A stretch of DNA of 55,218 nucleotides. It comes from a bacterium. Its GTDB lineage: Bacteria > Bacillota > Clostridia > Lachnospirales > Lachnospiraceae. This document shows, piece by piece, positions 7,557 through 15,835 of this stretch. The stretch spans positions 1-55,218 of the forward strand of contig JAQYAI010000196.1 of NCBI GenBank assembly GCA_029227655.1. The letters run 5' to 3'. A model generated the notes under the pieces. The model did not search any database, was not told the origin of the DNA, and saw only the letters and a program-made list of their open reading frames with translations. The position numbers and the translations under genes are program-made. Within the stretch, counting starts at the first letter, position 1, and every line of letters starts with the position of its first letter.

Positions 7557-10196
7557 ATGCAGGCATACGGAGTAAACGAATTAAGAAAGATGTTTCTTGA
7601 TTTTTTCGAAAGCAAAGAACATTTAAAAATGAAAAGCTTTTCATTAGTGCCACATAACGATAAGAGTTTATTACTGATCAACTCAGGTATGGCACCATTG
7701 AAACCATATTTCACAGGACAGGAAATTCCACCAAAGCGTCGTGTGACAACATGTCAGAAATGTATTCGTACAGGTGATATTGAGAATGTAGGTAAGACAG
7801 CACGTCATGGTACCTTTTTTGAAATGCTCGGAAACTTCTCGTTTGGAGATTATTTCAAGAGAGAAGCGATTCACTGGTCATGGGAATTCCTTACAGAAGT
7901 GGTAGGCCTTGATCCGAATCGTCTTTATCCATCCGTATATGTAGATGACGATGAAGCGTTTGAAATCTGGGAAAAGGAAATTGGAATTCCGGCAGAACGC
8001 ATTACCCGTCTCGGCAAAGAAGACAATTTCTGGGAACACGGTTCAGGTCCATGCGGTCCATGTTCAGAGATTTATTATGACCGTGGGGAAAAATATGGCT
8101 GTGGTTCTCCGGACTGTAAAGTGGGATGTGACTGTGACCGTTTTATGGAAATCTGGAATGACGTATTTACACAGTTTGACAATGACGGACATAATAATTA
8201 TACAGAATTAGAGCAGAAGAATATTGATACAGGTATGGGGCTTGAACGTCTTGCATGTATCGTTCAGGATGTAGATTCCATGTTCGATATTGATAGATTA
8301 AAAGCGTTACGTGACCATATCTGTGAAATGGCTGGTGTGGAATATCAGAAAGATGATAAGTCAGACGTATCGATTCGTGTTATCACAGACCATATCCGCT
8401 CTGTAACATTTATGATTTCTGATGGTATCCTTCCATCCAATAGCGGAAGAGGATATGTTCTTCGCCGTCTGTTAAGAAGGGCATGCCGTCATGGAAGACT
8501 TCTTGGAATCGAAGGAAACTTTATGGTTCCACTGGCAACAACAGTTATTGAAGGATCAAAGGACGGATATCCGGAATTAGAAGAAAAGAAAGATTTCATC
8601 TTCAAAGTAATTGCAAAAGAAGAAGAACAGTTCAACAAAACGATCGATCAGGGGCTTTCTATATTATCTGGAATTATGGCTGATATGGAAGCAAAAGGCG
8701 AAACAGTGCTTTCAGGAGAAGAAGCATTCCGTCTTTATGATACGTATGGATTCCCAGTTGATCTTACCATGGAAATCTTAGAAGAAAAGGGCTTTGGAAT
8801 GGATGAAGAAGGATTCCAGAAAGCAGCAGCACAGCAGAAGGCTACGTCAAAAGGTACTTTCGGTGAACATAATTACATGGGAGCTGCTGTCACAGTATAT
8901 GAATCCATCGATCCAAGTGTAACTTCTAAATTTGTTGGATACGATCATCTTGAATATGAATCAAAGATTTCTGTACTGACAACAGAAGATGAAGTGGTAG
9001 AAGCACTTTCAGATGGTGAAAGAGGAACCATCTTTGTAGATGAAACTCCATTCTATGCAACAAGTGGTGGTCAGGAAGCTGACTGTGGTGTGATTACATG
9101 TGGAGATGGAGAATTCGTGGTAGAAGATGTGAAGAAATTGCTTGGAGGTAAGATCGGACATATCGGATATATGCGAAATGGTATGATGAAGGTCGGAGAT
9201 ACGGTAACACTTTCTGTAAATAGAGAGAAGAGAGCACTTTCGGCAAGAAACCACAGTGCAACTCATTTATTACAGAAGGCACTCCGCACAGTTCTCGGAA
9301 CACATGTAGAACAGGCTGGTTCCAGTGTAAATGAAGACAGACTTCGTTTTGACTTTTCTCATTTCTCTGCCATGACACCAGAAGAGATTCAGAAAGTAGA
9401 AGAATTAGTAAATGAAAGCATTTCAAGATCACTTCCAGTCATTGTTAAGAACATGCCAATCGAAGAAGCGAGAAAGACTGGGGCACAGGCTCTTTTCGGT
9501 GAAAAATATGGTGACATTGTACGTGTTGTAAATATGGGAGACTATTCGATCGAATTCTGTGGTGGAACACATGTTCCAAATACAAGTGAAATCGGTGCAT
9601 TCAAGATTCTTTCAGAAACAGGCGTGGCAGCAGGGGTACGTCGTATTGAAGCTCTTACATCAAAGGGACTTATGACATACTACAGCGACCTTGAAAAGAA
9701 AATGCATGAAGCTGCGAAACTCTTAAAAGCAACACCGGAAAATCTTGGTGAAAAGATTGTTCATCTTCAGATGGAAAATAAAGAACTTCACAGTGAAGTT
9801 GAAAGTCTTAAGAGCAAACTTGCAAAAGATGCAATGGGTGATGTTATGAGCCAGGTAGAAGAAGTGAAGGGGGTAAACGTTCTCGCTATTAGTGTAGATG
9901 GTGTTGATATGAACGGACTCCGCGACCTTGGTGACCAGTTAAAAGAAAAGATTGGCGAAGGTGTGGTTGTAATCGCTTCTAATACAGATGGAAAAGTAAG
10001 CCTTATGGCAACTGTTACAGACGGGGCACAGAAGAAAGGTGCTCATGCAGGAAACCTGATCAAAGGAATTGCAGCATTAGTTGGCGGCGGTGGCGGCGGT
10101 CGTCCAAATATGGCTCAGGCTGGTGGAAAGAACCCGGCTGGTATTCCAGATGCACTTGCAAAAGTAAAAGAGGTCGTTGCAGAACAGATTAAATAA
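7557..10196 (+). CDS. alaS: alanyl-tRNA synthetase
   Basis: The enzyme attaches alanine to tRNA-Ala and edits mischarged serine or glycine. The class II catalytic core occupies the first 240 residues or so (with the GNFSFGDYFK and CGPCSEIYYDRG segments) and is followed by a tRNA-recognition helical part. The editing domain has HSATHLL (about 564-570) and CGGTHV (about 666-671), the four zinc/editing ligands. The C-terminal DHHA1-type domain ends in a glycine-rich GGGGGGRPNMAQAGG segment. The length is 879 aa, as in most bacteria. It is preceded by a perfect promoter and GAGGAGGAT, and is monocistronic. Confidence 0.97.
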   Translation: MQAYGVNELRKMFLDFFESKEHLKMKSFSLVPHNDKSLLLINSGMAPLKPYFTGQEIPPKRRVTTCQKCIRTGDIENVGKTARHGTFFEMLGNFSFGDYFKREAIHWSWEFLTEVVGLDPNRLYPSVYVDDDEAFEIWEKEIGIPAERITRLGKEDNFWEHGSGPCGPCSEIYYDRGEKYGCGSPDCKVGCDCDRFMEIWNDVFTQFDNDGHNNYTELEQKNIDTGMGLERLACIVQDVDSMFDIDRLKALRDHICEMAGVEYQKDDKSDVSIRVITDHIRSVTFMISDGILPSNSGRGYVLRRLLRRACRHGRLLGIEGNFMVPLATTVIEGSKDGYPELEEKKDFIFKVIAKEEEQFNKTIDQGLSILSGIMADMEAKGETVLSGEEAFRLYDTYGFPVDLTMEILEEKGFGMDEEGFQKAAAQQKATSKGTFGEHNYMGAAVTVYESIDPSVTSKFVGYDHLEYESKISVLTTEDEVVEALSDGERGTIFVDETPFYATSGGQEADCGVITCGDGEFVVEDVKKLLGGKIGHIGYMRNGMMKVGDTVTLSVNREKRALSARNHSATHLLQKALRTVLGTHVEQAGSSVNEDRLRFDFSHFSAMTPEEIQKVEELVNESISRSLPVIVKNMPIEEARKTGAQALFGEKYGDIVRVVNMGDYSIEFCGGTHVPNTSEIGAFKILSETGVAAGVRRIEALTSKGLMTYYSDLEKKMHEAAKLLKATPENLGEKIVHLQMENKELHSEVESLKSKLAKDAMGDVMSQVEEVKGVNVLAISVDGVDMNGLRDLGDQLKEKIGEGVVVIASNTDGKVSLMATVTDGAQKKGAHAGNLIKGIAALVGGGGGGRPNMAQAGGKNPAGIPDALAKVKEVVAEQIK

Positions 10197-10221
10197 AATG
10201 GTATTTTTTTGAAGAAAATTC

Positions 10222-10249
10222 TTGACGATAGACGAATTTATGATATAAT
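10222..10249 (+). promoter_or_regulatory. rpsU promoter
   Basis: TTGACG (10222-10227), a 16-bp spacer and TATAAT (10244-10249), about 80 nt before the rpsU start. Confidence 0.7.
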
Positions 10250-10328
10250 ATGTATTAGTGCAATAAATATACCCGATCAGTCGTATCATGCACAATACAG
10301 GGCTGGAGGGGAGGTTAGGTGTGAGACT

Positions 10329-10505
10329 ATGTCAAATGTAATCGTAAAAGAAAACGAAACTTTGGATAGCGCATTACGCAGATTTAAAAGAAACTGCGCT
10401 AAAGCAGGAATTCAGCAGGAAATTCGTAAAAGAGAACATTACGAAAAACCAAGCGTAAAACGCAAAAAGAAATCCGAAGCTGCTAGAAAACGTAAATATA
10501 ACTAA
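10329..10505 (+). CDS. rpsU: 30S ribosomal protein S21
   Basis: The 58-aa protein starts [20 protein letters not shown] and ends in a strongly basic tail ([15 protein letters not shown]), as S21 of Firmicutes does. It binds the 30S platform near the anti-Shine-Dalgarno site. The start is the ATG at 10329, with AGGTGTGA about 7 nt upstream; an upstream in-frame ATG at 10209 would add a non-homologous leader and overlap the promoter. A strong terminator closes the gene. Confidence 0.97.
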   Translation: MSNVIVKENETLDSALRRFKRNCAKAGIQQEIRKREHYEKPSVKRKKKSEAARKRKYN

Positions 10506-10516
10506 TAGTGCAAGTA

Positions 10517-10547
10517 ATGGAGTGTTTTCATAAACACTCCATTTTTT
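10517..10547 (+). terminator. rpsU terminator
   Basis: Perfect 11-bp stem ATGGAGTGTTT / AAACACTCCAT, 4-nt loop, then a run of six T. Confidence 0.92.
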
Positions 10548-10572
10548 CGATTTGACGTATAAGAGGTAAAAG

Positions 10573-10848
10573 ATGATTCAAAGAGTACAGCTATTTCCAC
10601 TTAATTTTTATAAGAAGGAAAAATTTAATGGCAGTGATGGAAAGATGAGTTTCCGTCTTGGAAAGACCGAAATTGAAGAAGGCGAAGAGAAAAAAATGAT
10701 TTTGCGTGGAACTGTCTGGGAAGGACCATTTTGTTATGATGTGACTCCGACGGAAAAGATGGAGACAAAGGATTTTGAATTTTCAGATGATGGAATCTGT
10801 CAGGCAATGGACTGGTTCAACGAAAAAAGTTCAGAATATAATAAGTAA
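10573..10848 (+). CDS. small conserved-looking protein, unknown function
   Basis: A 91-aa acidic protein with no signal peptide or membrane segment. The frame starts MIQRVQLFPLNFYKKEKF and has an aromatic, beta-rich middle (GTVWEGPFCYDVTP) and a helical end (ICQAMDWFNEKSSEYNK). AGAGGTAAAAG precedes the ATG. I recall similar short proteins beside carboxypeptidase genes in Lachnospiraceae, sometimes labelled acetyltransferase, but there is no acetyl-CoA loop here to support that label. It lies between the rpsU terminator and the D-Ala-D-Ala carboxypeptidase. Confidence 0.75.
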   Translation: MIQRVQLFPLNFYKKEKFNGSDGKMSFRLGKTEIEEGEEKKMILRGTVWEGPFCYDVTPTEKMETKDFEFSDDGICQAMDWFNEKSSEYNK

Positions 10849-10909
10849 CATAACATATTTTACGGCGTGCTGTCTTATATTTGTATAAACGAAATAAATG
10901 GGGCAAAAT

Positions 10910-12067
10910 ATGAAAAAATATCTGGCGGTTTTTCTTGGTATTTTCATATTCTCACAGACATGGTACGAGGTATCGGCAGAAGACGCACTGGAACTTTCGG
11001 CAAAAACGGCTATTATAATGGAAGCAGAGACCGGGAAAGTATTATATGAGAAAGAAGCAGATCAGGCACTGCCACCGGCAAGTGTGACGAAAGTCATGAC
11101 CCTGCTTCTTATTTTTGACGCTTTGAACGACGGAAAGATTACGCTGGAAGATGAGGTGACAACTTCGGAATATGCGGCATCCATGGGAGGATCACAGGTC
11201 TTTTTGGAACCTGGCGAGAAGCAGACGGTGGAGACTATGATCAAATGTATTGCGGTGGCAAGTGCGAATGATGCCTGTGTGGCTATGGCGGAGAAGATTT
11301 CCGGTACGGAGGAACTGTTCGTACAACAGATGAATAAGCGGGCATCGGAATTAGAGATGAAGAATACAAATTTTGTTAATTGTAATGGGCTGGATGCAGA
11401 TGGACATGTAACCTCCGCAAGAGACATCGCACTCATGTCCAGAGAACTGATTTTGTCTTATCCGCAGATCTTTCAATATACCCAGATCTGGATGGAAAAT
11501 ATCACTCATGTGACCTCAAAGGGAAGCAGTGAATTTGGTCTGACAAATACGAATAAGCTGATCCGGCAGTATGAGTATGCGACCGGGTTGAAGACTGGCT
11601 CCACAAGCGGTGCAGGATTCTGTCTCTCTGGAACGGCTAAGAAGGATGACGTTCAGATGATTGCAGTGGTAATGGGAGAACCAGATTCCAAGACAAGGAC
11701 TAAAGATGTAATCGCTATGCTGAATTATGGATTTGGAAAATGTAATATTTATACCGATGAAGCTGTATTAGATGAAAAGGTCTTTGCTGAAATTGTGAAA
11801 GGTAAAGAAGATACCGTAGAAGGAATCTGTGAAGGTGAATTTAAATATGTGGATTTCGATGGAAGAAATCTCAGTGAAATTGAAAAGAATATTGAAATGA
11901 AAAAGGTAGAAGCGCCAGTCGCTAAAGGAGATGTGATTGGAAAAGTGATTTACTCACTTGGGGGCGAGCAGATCGGAACGGTGCCTGTGCTGGCAAAAGA
12001 AAGTGTAAAAAGACAGACGTTTGTGGATGCAATCTGCGAGGTACTGGAAAAAGCAGCGACATTTTAA
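10910..12067 (+). CDS. D-alanyl-D-alanine carboxypeptidase (DacF/PBP5 type)
   Basis: This low-molecular-weight penicillin-binding protein trims the terminal D-Ala of peptidoglycan stem peptides outside the membrane. A signal peptide spans about residues 1-23 and the mature part starts near AEDALELS. Active-site motifs are SVTK (S58, K61), SAN (about 118-120) and KTG (about 228-230), in the normal order. A C-terminal PBP5-like beta domain follows (about 275-375). The ATG at 10910 is chosen over 10898 because GGGG precedes it and the signal peptide then begins MKKYLAVF. A second carboxypeptidase lies 2.4 kb downstream. DacF and DacB homologues act on the spore wall, so a sporulation role is possible. 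Confidence 0.92.
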   Translation: MKKYLAVFLGIFIFSQTWYEVSAEDALELSAKTAIIMEAETGKVLYEKEADQALPPASVTKVMTLLLIFDALNDGKITLEDEVTTSEYAASMGGSQVFLEPGEKQTVETMIKCIAVASANDACVAMAEKISGTEELFVQQMNKRASELEMKNTNFVNCNGLDADGHVTSARDIALMSRELILSYPQIFQYTQIWMENITHVTSKGSSEFGLTNTNKLIRQYEYATGLKTGSTSGAGFCLSGTAKKDDVQMIAVVMGEPDSKTRTKDVIAMLNYGFGKCNIYTDEAVLDEKVFAEIVKGKEDTVEGICEGEFKYVDFDGRNLSEIEKNIEMKKVEAPVAKGDVIGKVIYSLGGEQIGTVPVLAKESVKRQTFVDAICEVLEKAATF

Positions 12068-12081
12068 TTGCCAAATGTCAG

Positions 12082-12106
12082 AAAAAAGTCCGTTGGACCT
12101 TTTTTG
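12082..12106 (+). terminator. terminator after the first carboxypeptidase
   Basis: An A run, a short GTCC/GGAC stem with a 3-nt loop, and a T run form a U-shaped terminator that could work on both strands. Confidence 0.65.
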
Positions 12107-12149
12107 TGGTATAACAAAATTTAACAGTTCATAGAAAGGAAAAGATAAA

Positions 12150-13007
12150 ATGAAGATATTAACAGGGATTATCCTCATTTTTTTATTATACATTTTGATA
12201 GAAATCCATTGGGAGACCCATCATTTTGTAATCACGAGATATGAAGTGAAGTCAAAGAAGCTCCCAAAAGAAATGAAAGCAAAGAAAATCGTTTTTCTTA
12301 GTGATTTTCACAATCAGAATTATGGAGAAAAATCGATAAAACTTGTGGAGGCGATTCGAAAAGAGCAGCCGGATCTGATTCTGATTGGAGGAGATATGCT
12401 GGTAGGGAATAGTAAGATTCCTTATGAGAATGCGTTGGATTTTGTGAAACAGCTTCCCAAAATCGCACCTGTCTATTATGCAAATGGTAACCATGAGCAA
12501 AGAATGCATGAGAAGCCGGAGATTTATGGAGATTTATATTGGAAATATAAACAAGAGCTGGAGAGTGAAGGGGTTGTATTTCTTATGAATGATACCATTC
12601 TTTTTGGTGAAGAAAAAATCCGGCTCTCAGGAATGGAGCTTCCGCAAAAGTGTTATAGAAAACTCAAAAATACAGAATTAGAATTGTCAGAAATAGAAGA
12701 ACGTATTGGAAAAGGAAAGGAAGGATTTACGATTTTGATGGCGCATCATCCAGGTTATGCAAAGCAGTACTGGAGGTGGGGAGCAGACCTGGTACTTTCC
12801 GGACATTTGCATGGTGGCGTGGTGAGACTTCCACTTTTAGGAGCGGCAATCAGTCCACAGTACCATTTATTCCCACGATATTCCGGAGATTATTATAAGG
12901 AAGGAGAAAAAGGAATCATTGTAAGCAGGGGACTTGGCATGCACACAATTAAGATCAGGCTTTGGAATCCGGCAGAAATGGTGGTTTTCACTTTGCAGGG
13001 AGAATAA
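12150..13007 (+). CDS. membrane-anchored metallophosphoesterase (YkuE/YaeI-like)
   Basis: The 285-aa protein starts with one hydrophobic helix (about 2-18) and continues into a calcineurin-like phosphoesterase. All metal-ligand motifs are present: SDFHN (about 51-55), GGDM (about 77-80), GNHE (about 113-116), HH in MAHHPGY and GHLHGG near residue 218. Family members act on lipid or nucleotide phosphoesters at the membrane; YaeI-type enzymes are described as UDP-2,3-diacylglucosamine hydrolase-like, an unlikely substrate in a Gram-positive. The true substrate cannot be read from sequence. AAAGGAAAAG precedes the start. Confidence 0.85.
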   Translation: MKILTGIILIFLLYILIEIHWETHHFVITRYEVKSKKLPKEMKAKKIVFLSDFHNQNYGEKSIKLVEAIRKEQPDLILIGGDMLVGNSKIPYENALDFVKQLPKIAPVYYANGNHEQRMHEKPEIYGDLYWKYKQELESEGVVFLMNDTILFGEEKIRLSGMELPQKCYRKLKNTELELSEIEERIGKGKEGFTILMAHHPGYAKQYWRWGADLVLSGHLHGGVVRLPLLGAAISPQYHLFPRYSGDYYKEGEKGIIVSRGLGMHTIKIRLWNPAEMVVFTLQGE

Positions 13008-13012
13008 AAAAC

Positions 13013-13041
13013 TTGAGTATGGTCAGAGAGTTTAGTATAAT
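13013..13041 (+). promoter_or_regulatory. scpAB promoter
   Basis: TTGAGT (13013-13018), a 17-bp spacer and TATAAT (13036-13041), about 40 nt before scpA. Confidence 0.7.
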
Positions 13042-13079
13042 ACGAAGCGATAGAAATGGAAAGGCTGGGGCAAAGTAAC

Positions 13080-13847
13080 ATGGGAATTCCAGTAAAATTA
13101 CAGGTGTTTGAAGGTCCATTGGATTTACTTCTTCATTTGATCGATAAGAATAAGATTGATATATATGATATTCCAATCGTTGAGATTACGAATCAGTATA
13201 TGGAATACATTGAAGCTATGGAAAAAGAAGATCTGAATATAATGAGTGAATTTCTTCTCATGGCAGCTACACTTCTGGATTTGAAATGTCGTATGCTGCT
13301 TCCTGTGGAAGTGAATGAGGAGGGAGAAGAAGAGGATCCTAGATTAGAATTGGTAGAACAGCTGCTCCAGTATAAGATGTACAAATATATGTCGTATGAG
13401 CTTCGGGATCGTCAGCTTGAAAGTGAACATATCATGTATAAGAACCCTACGATTCCAAAAGAAGTAGAAGATTACATAGAGCCTGTGAATCTGGATGAGC
13501 TTCTGGGAGATTTGAATCTTGCGAAACTGAATGAAATTTTTCAGGAAGTATTAAAGAGGCAGGAAGAGAAGATTGACCCCATCCGAAGTAAATATGGAAA
13601 GATTGAGAAGGAAGAAGTGACGTTGCCTGAAAAACTGAGCTATGTGGAAGAATATGCAAAAGTGCATTCGCATTTTAGCTTCAGAGATCTTCTGAAAAAA
13701 CAGGCATCTAAGATACAGATCATCGTAACGTTTCTTGCAATTCTGGAGTTGATGAAGGTTGGGAAGATTCGAATTGAGCAGGAAAATCTGTTTGATGATA
13801 TTGTGATTACAGCCGTAGAAAAGGGTGAAGAGCAGAATGGAAATTAA
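13080..13847 (+). CDS. scpA: segregation and condensation protein A
   Basis: ScpA is the kleisin that bridges the SMC heads in the bacterial condensin. The N-terminus LQVFEGPLDLLLHLIDKNKIDIYDIPI is the family hallmark for contact with the SMC neck, and the C-terminal winged-helix end (FLAILELMKVGKIRIEQENLFDDI) contacts the SMC cap. The protein is 255 aa. The ATG at 13080 follows GGGGCAAAGTAAC and puts the conserved motif near residue 8; the upstream in-frame ATG at 13056 lacks a ribosome site. It overlaps scpB by 11 nt, so translation is probably coupled. Confidence 0.95.
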   Translation: MGIPVKLQVFEGPLDLLLHLIDKNKIDIYDIPIVEITNQYMEYIEAMEKEDLNIMSEFLLMAATLLDLKCRMLLPVEVNEEGEEEDPRLELVEQLLQYKMYKYMSYELRDRQLESEHIMYKNPTIPKEVEDYIEPVNLDELLGDLNLAKLNEIFQEVLKRQEEKIDPIRSKYGKIEKEEVTLPEKLSYVEEYAKVHSHFSFRDLLKKQASKIQIIVTFLAILELMKVGKIRIEQENLFDDIVITAVEKGEEQNGN

Positions 13848-14406
13848 ACGTATAGAAAGTATTATAGAGGCAATTTTATTTACAATGGGTGATTCTGTGG
13901 AAGTAAGTCATATCGCAAGTGCGATAGAACATGATGTTTCGACGACCAGAAAAATCATTCATAATATGATGGACCGTTATAAGAAAGAGGACAGAGGAAT
14001 CCGGATCATTGAGCTTGGTGATGCTTTTCAGATGTGTACAAAACCGGAAATGTACGAATATCTGGTCCGCATTGCGAAGCAGCCAAAACGGCATGTACTT
14101 ACTGATGTCATGTTGGAGACTCTGTCAATCGTTGCTTACAAGCAGCCGGTTACCCGAATTGAAATCGAGAAAATTCGAGGAGTTAAATCGGATCATGCAA
14201 TCAACAAACTGATCGAATATGATCTGATCTGTGAAGTGGGGCGTCTGGATGCACCGGGAAGACCGCTTCTTTTTGGAACGACAGAAGAATTTCTACGCAG
14301 ATTCAGTGTGCAGTCACTGGATGAGTTGCCTTCCATCGATACGGAGCGAATGGAAACATTCAAAGAAGAGGCAGAAGATGAAGTACAGCTTAAATTAGAT
14401 ATATAG
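13837..14406 (+). CDS. scpB: segregation and condensation protein B
   Basis: ScpB is a dimer of tandem winged helices that binds the ScpA linker. Visible marks are IEAILFTMGDSVEVSHIA at the start, LETLSIVAYKQPVTRIEIEKIRGV (about 88-111) and the C-terminal GRPLLFGTTEEFLRRF. The protein is 189 aa. The start at 13837 is chosen with AGGGTGAAG upstream, inside the end of scpA; a GTG at 13825 would lie on the ribosome site itself. It is followed by the second carboxypeptidase after about 60 nt, perhaps as one transcript. Confidence 0.95.
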   Translation: MEIKRIESIIEAILFTMGDSVEVSHIASAIEHDVSTTRKIIHNMMDRYKKEDRGIRIIELGDAFQMCTKPEMYEYLVRIAKQPKRHVLTDVMLETLSIVAYKQPVTRIEIEKIRGVKSDHAINKLIEYDLICEVGRLDAPGRPLLFGTTEEFLRRFSVQSLDELPSIDTERMETFKEEAEDEVQLKLDI

Positions 14407-14465
14407 TCATAGTTTTTCCTGACTTATCATAGGATGAATAAGAAGAAAAGTCCAGGAGATGGCGA

Positions 14466-15707
14466 ATGAGAGTTTTGAGAAAAAGAGTATGCAGATGTAT
14501 GGTTTGGATACTCTTTTTTGTTTTAGTTTTTTTGGAAAGTGGCAGAGAATGTAATGCAATGGAAAATAGTCCGGAAGAACTGCAGAATTTACATGCACTT
14601 TCGGCAGTTCTGATGGATGCGCGGTCAGGAAGAGTATTATTTTCCAAAGAAGGGGAAGTGATGCGGCCCATGGCAAGCACCACAAAGATTCTGACTTGTA
14701 TTCTTGCCCTGGAAGAGGGAAATCTGGAAGAGGAGGTCACAGTCTCGGCAAGAGCTGCTGCACAGCCTGCGGTACATTTGCAGATGAGGGAAGGACAGAC
14801 CTTCTATCTAGGAGATTTATTGTATTCTCTGATGCTGGAGTCGCACAATGACACGGCGGTGGCAATTGCAGAGCATATTGGAGGAAGTGTAGAAGGATTT
14901 GCAGAAAAAATGAATGCGAAAGCCCGTGAACTTGGATGTGAGAACAGTCATTTTATTACGCCAAACGGGCTGGATGAAGAGGACGAAAATGGACTACATA
15001 GTATTTCAGCTGAGGATCTGGCGACCGTTATGAGTTACTGTATCGTAGAATCACCAAAGGCTGAGAAGTTTCTTGAAATCACAAGGACAAACACCTATAC
15101 GTTCACAGATGTAAGCGGCCAGTCTTCTTATAGTTGTCAGAATCATAATTCCTTCCTGAACATGATGAGTGGAGCGCTGTCGGGAAAGACTGGATATACA
15201 GGTGATGCCGGATACTGTTATGTGGGAGCTTTGGAGAGGGATGGAAGGACCTTTGTTGTTGCACTTCTTGGAAGTGGCTGGCCGAATAACAAAAATTACA
15301 AATGGGAGGATACCATGAAACTAATGAACTATGCAGTGGAACATTATTTTTATGAAGAAATTCCTATTGTTACCCGATTACCGAAAATCCAGGTAAAGGA
15401 AGGTAATCGGCCGGAAAGCGGGATTTTTGAAGATGTGATGGTAAATATTGAAGTAGAGAATACAGAAACCTCTTTTCGTGTGTTGGTGGCAGAAGAGGAG
15501 AAAATTCATGCAAAGATTAAAAAAAATACTGTTTTAGAAGCGCCTGTGAAAAAGGGGCAGAGAGTCGGAACACTTACTTACTACATAGATGATGAAATGA
15601 TTAAAGAATATCCAATTATAACAAGTGAAAATATATCAAAGTTAACATATGGGAATATCTTTGTAAAAATTGCAAAAAAATTTCTTATATTTGACATGAT
15701 GGGATAA
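14466..15707 (+). CDS. second D-alanyl-D-alanine carboxypeptidase (DacB/DacF type)
   Basis: A 413-aa secreted penicillin-binding protein. The signal sequence is about residues 1-31 (basic MRVLRKRVCRCM then WILFFVLVFLES). Motifs are STTK (S71, K74), SHND (about 126-129) and KTG (about 241-243). The C-terminal beta domain ends with a hydrophobic stretch and FLIFDMMG, perhaps a weak amphipathic anchor. AGGAGAT precedes the start. Genes of this class next to scpAB are known in Clostridia, where DacB-type enzymes modify spore cortex peptidoglycan. Having two paralogues within 5 kb suggests split vegetative and sporulation roles, which is inference. Confidence 0.92.
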   Translation: MRVLRKRVCRCMVWILFFVLVFLESGRECNAMENSPEELQNLHALSAVLMDARSGRVLFSKEGEVMRPMASTTKILTCILALEEGNLEEEVTVSARAAAQPAVHLQMREGQTFYLGDLLYSLMLESHNDTAVAIAEHIGGSVEGFAEKMNAKARELGCENSHFITPNGLDEEDENGLHSISAEDLATVMSYCIVESPKAEKFLEITRTNTYTFTDVSGQSSYSCQNHNSFLNMMSGALSGKTGYTGDAGYCYVGALERDGRTFVVALLGSGWPNNKNYKWEDTMKLMNYAVEHYFYEEIPIVTRLPKIQVKEGNRPESGIFEDVMVNIEVENTETSFRVLVAEEEKIHAKIKKNTVLEAPVKKGQRVGTLTYYIDDEMIKEYPIITSENISKLTYGNIFVKIAKKFLIFDMMG

Positions 15708-15739
15708 AAAATATCAAGACTATGGTTAAAAATATCACT

Positions 15740-15813
15740 TTGAAATGTCTTCCTTGTATGGTAGTATTGTCTAAAACGTAAAAAAAGACAATAATATTGA
15801 CAAAAAATGTCTT
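15740..15813 (+). promoter_or_regulatory. leuA-AraC leader: promoter plus direct and inverted repeats
   Basis: TTGAAA (15740-15745) and TAGTAT (15762-15767), 16 bp apart, form a plausible promoter. AAATGTCTT occurs twice (15743-15751 and 15805-15813), 62 bp apart, about six helical turns. TATTGTCT (15765-15772) is repeated inverted as AGACAATA (15786-15793). The repeats surround the promoter of a gene whose product carries an AraC-type DNA-binding domain, so they are candidate autoregulatory sites. The later TTGACA/TATAAG pair (15797-15824) would leave a leader too short to carry the ribosome site. Confidence 0.5.
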
Positions 15814-15835
15814 TTGAATATAAGGGAGAGCGGAC

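Noticed and set aside
10573-10848. Calling the 91-aa protein a GNAT acetyltransferase
   Set aside because: It is too short and has no acetyl-CoA binding loop; I leave it unknown.
15797-15824. TTGACA-16-TATAAG just before leuA-AraC
   Set aside because: It would start transcription within about 10 nt of the ATG and leave the GGGAG ribosome site out of the message; the pair at 15740-15767 fits better.
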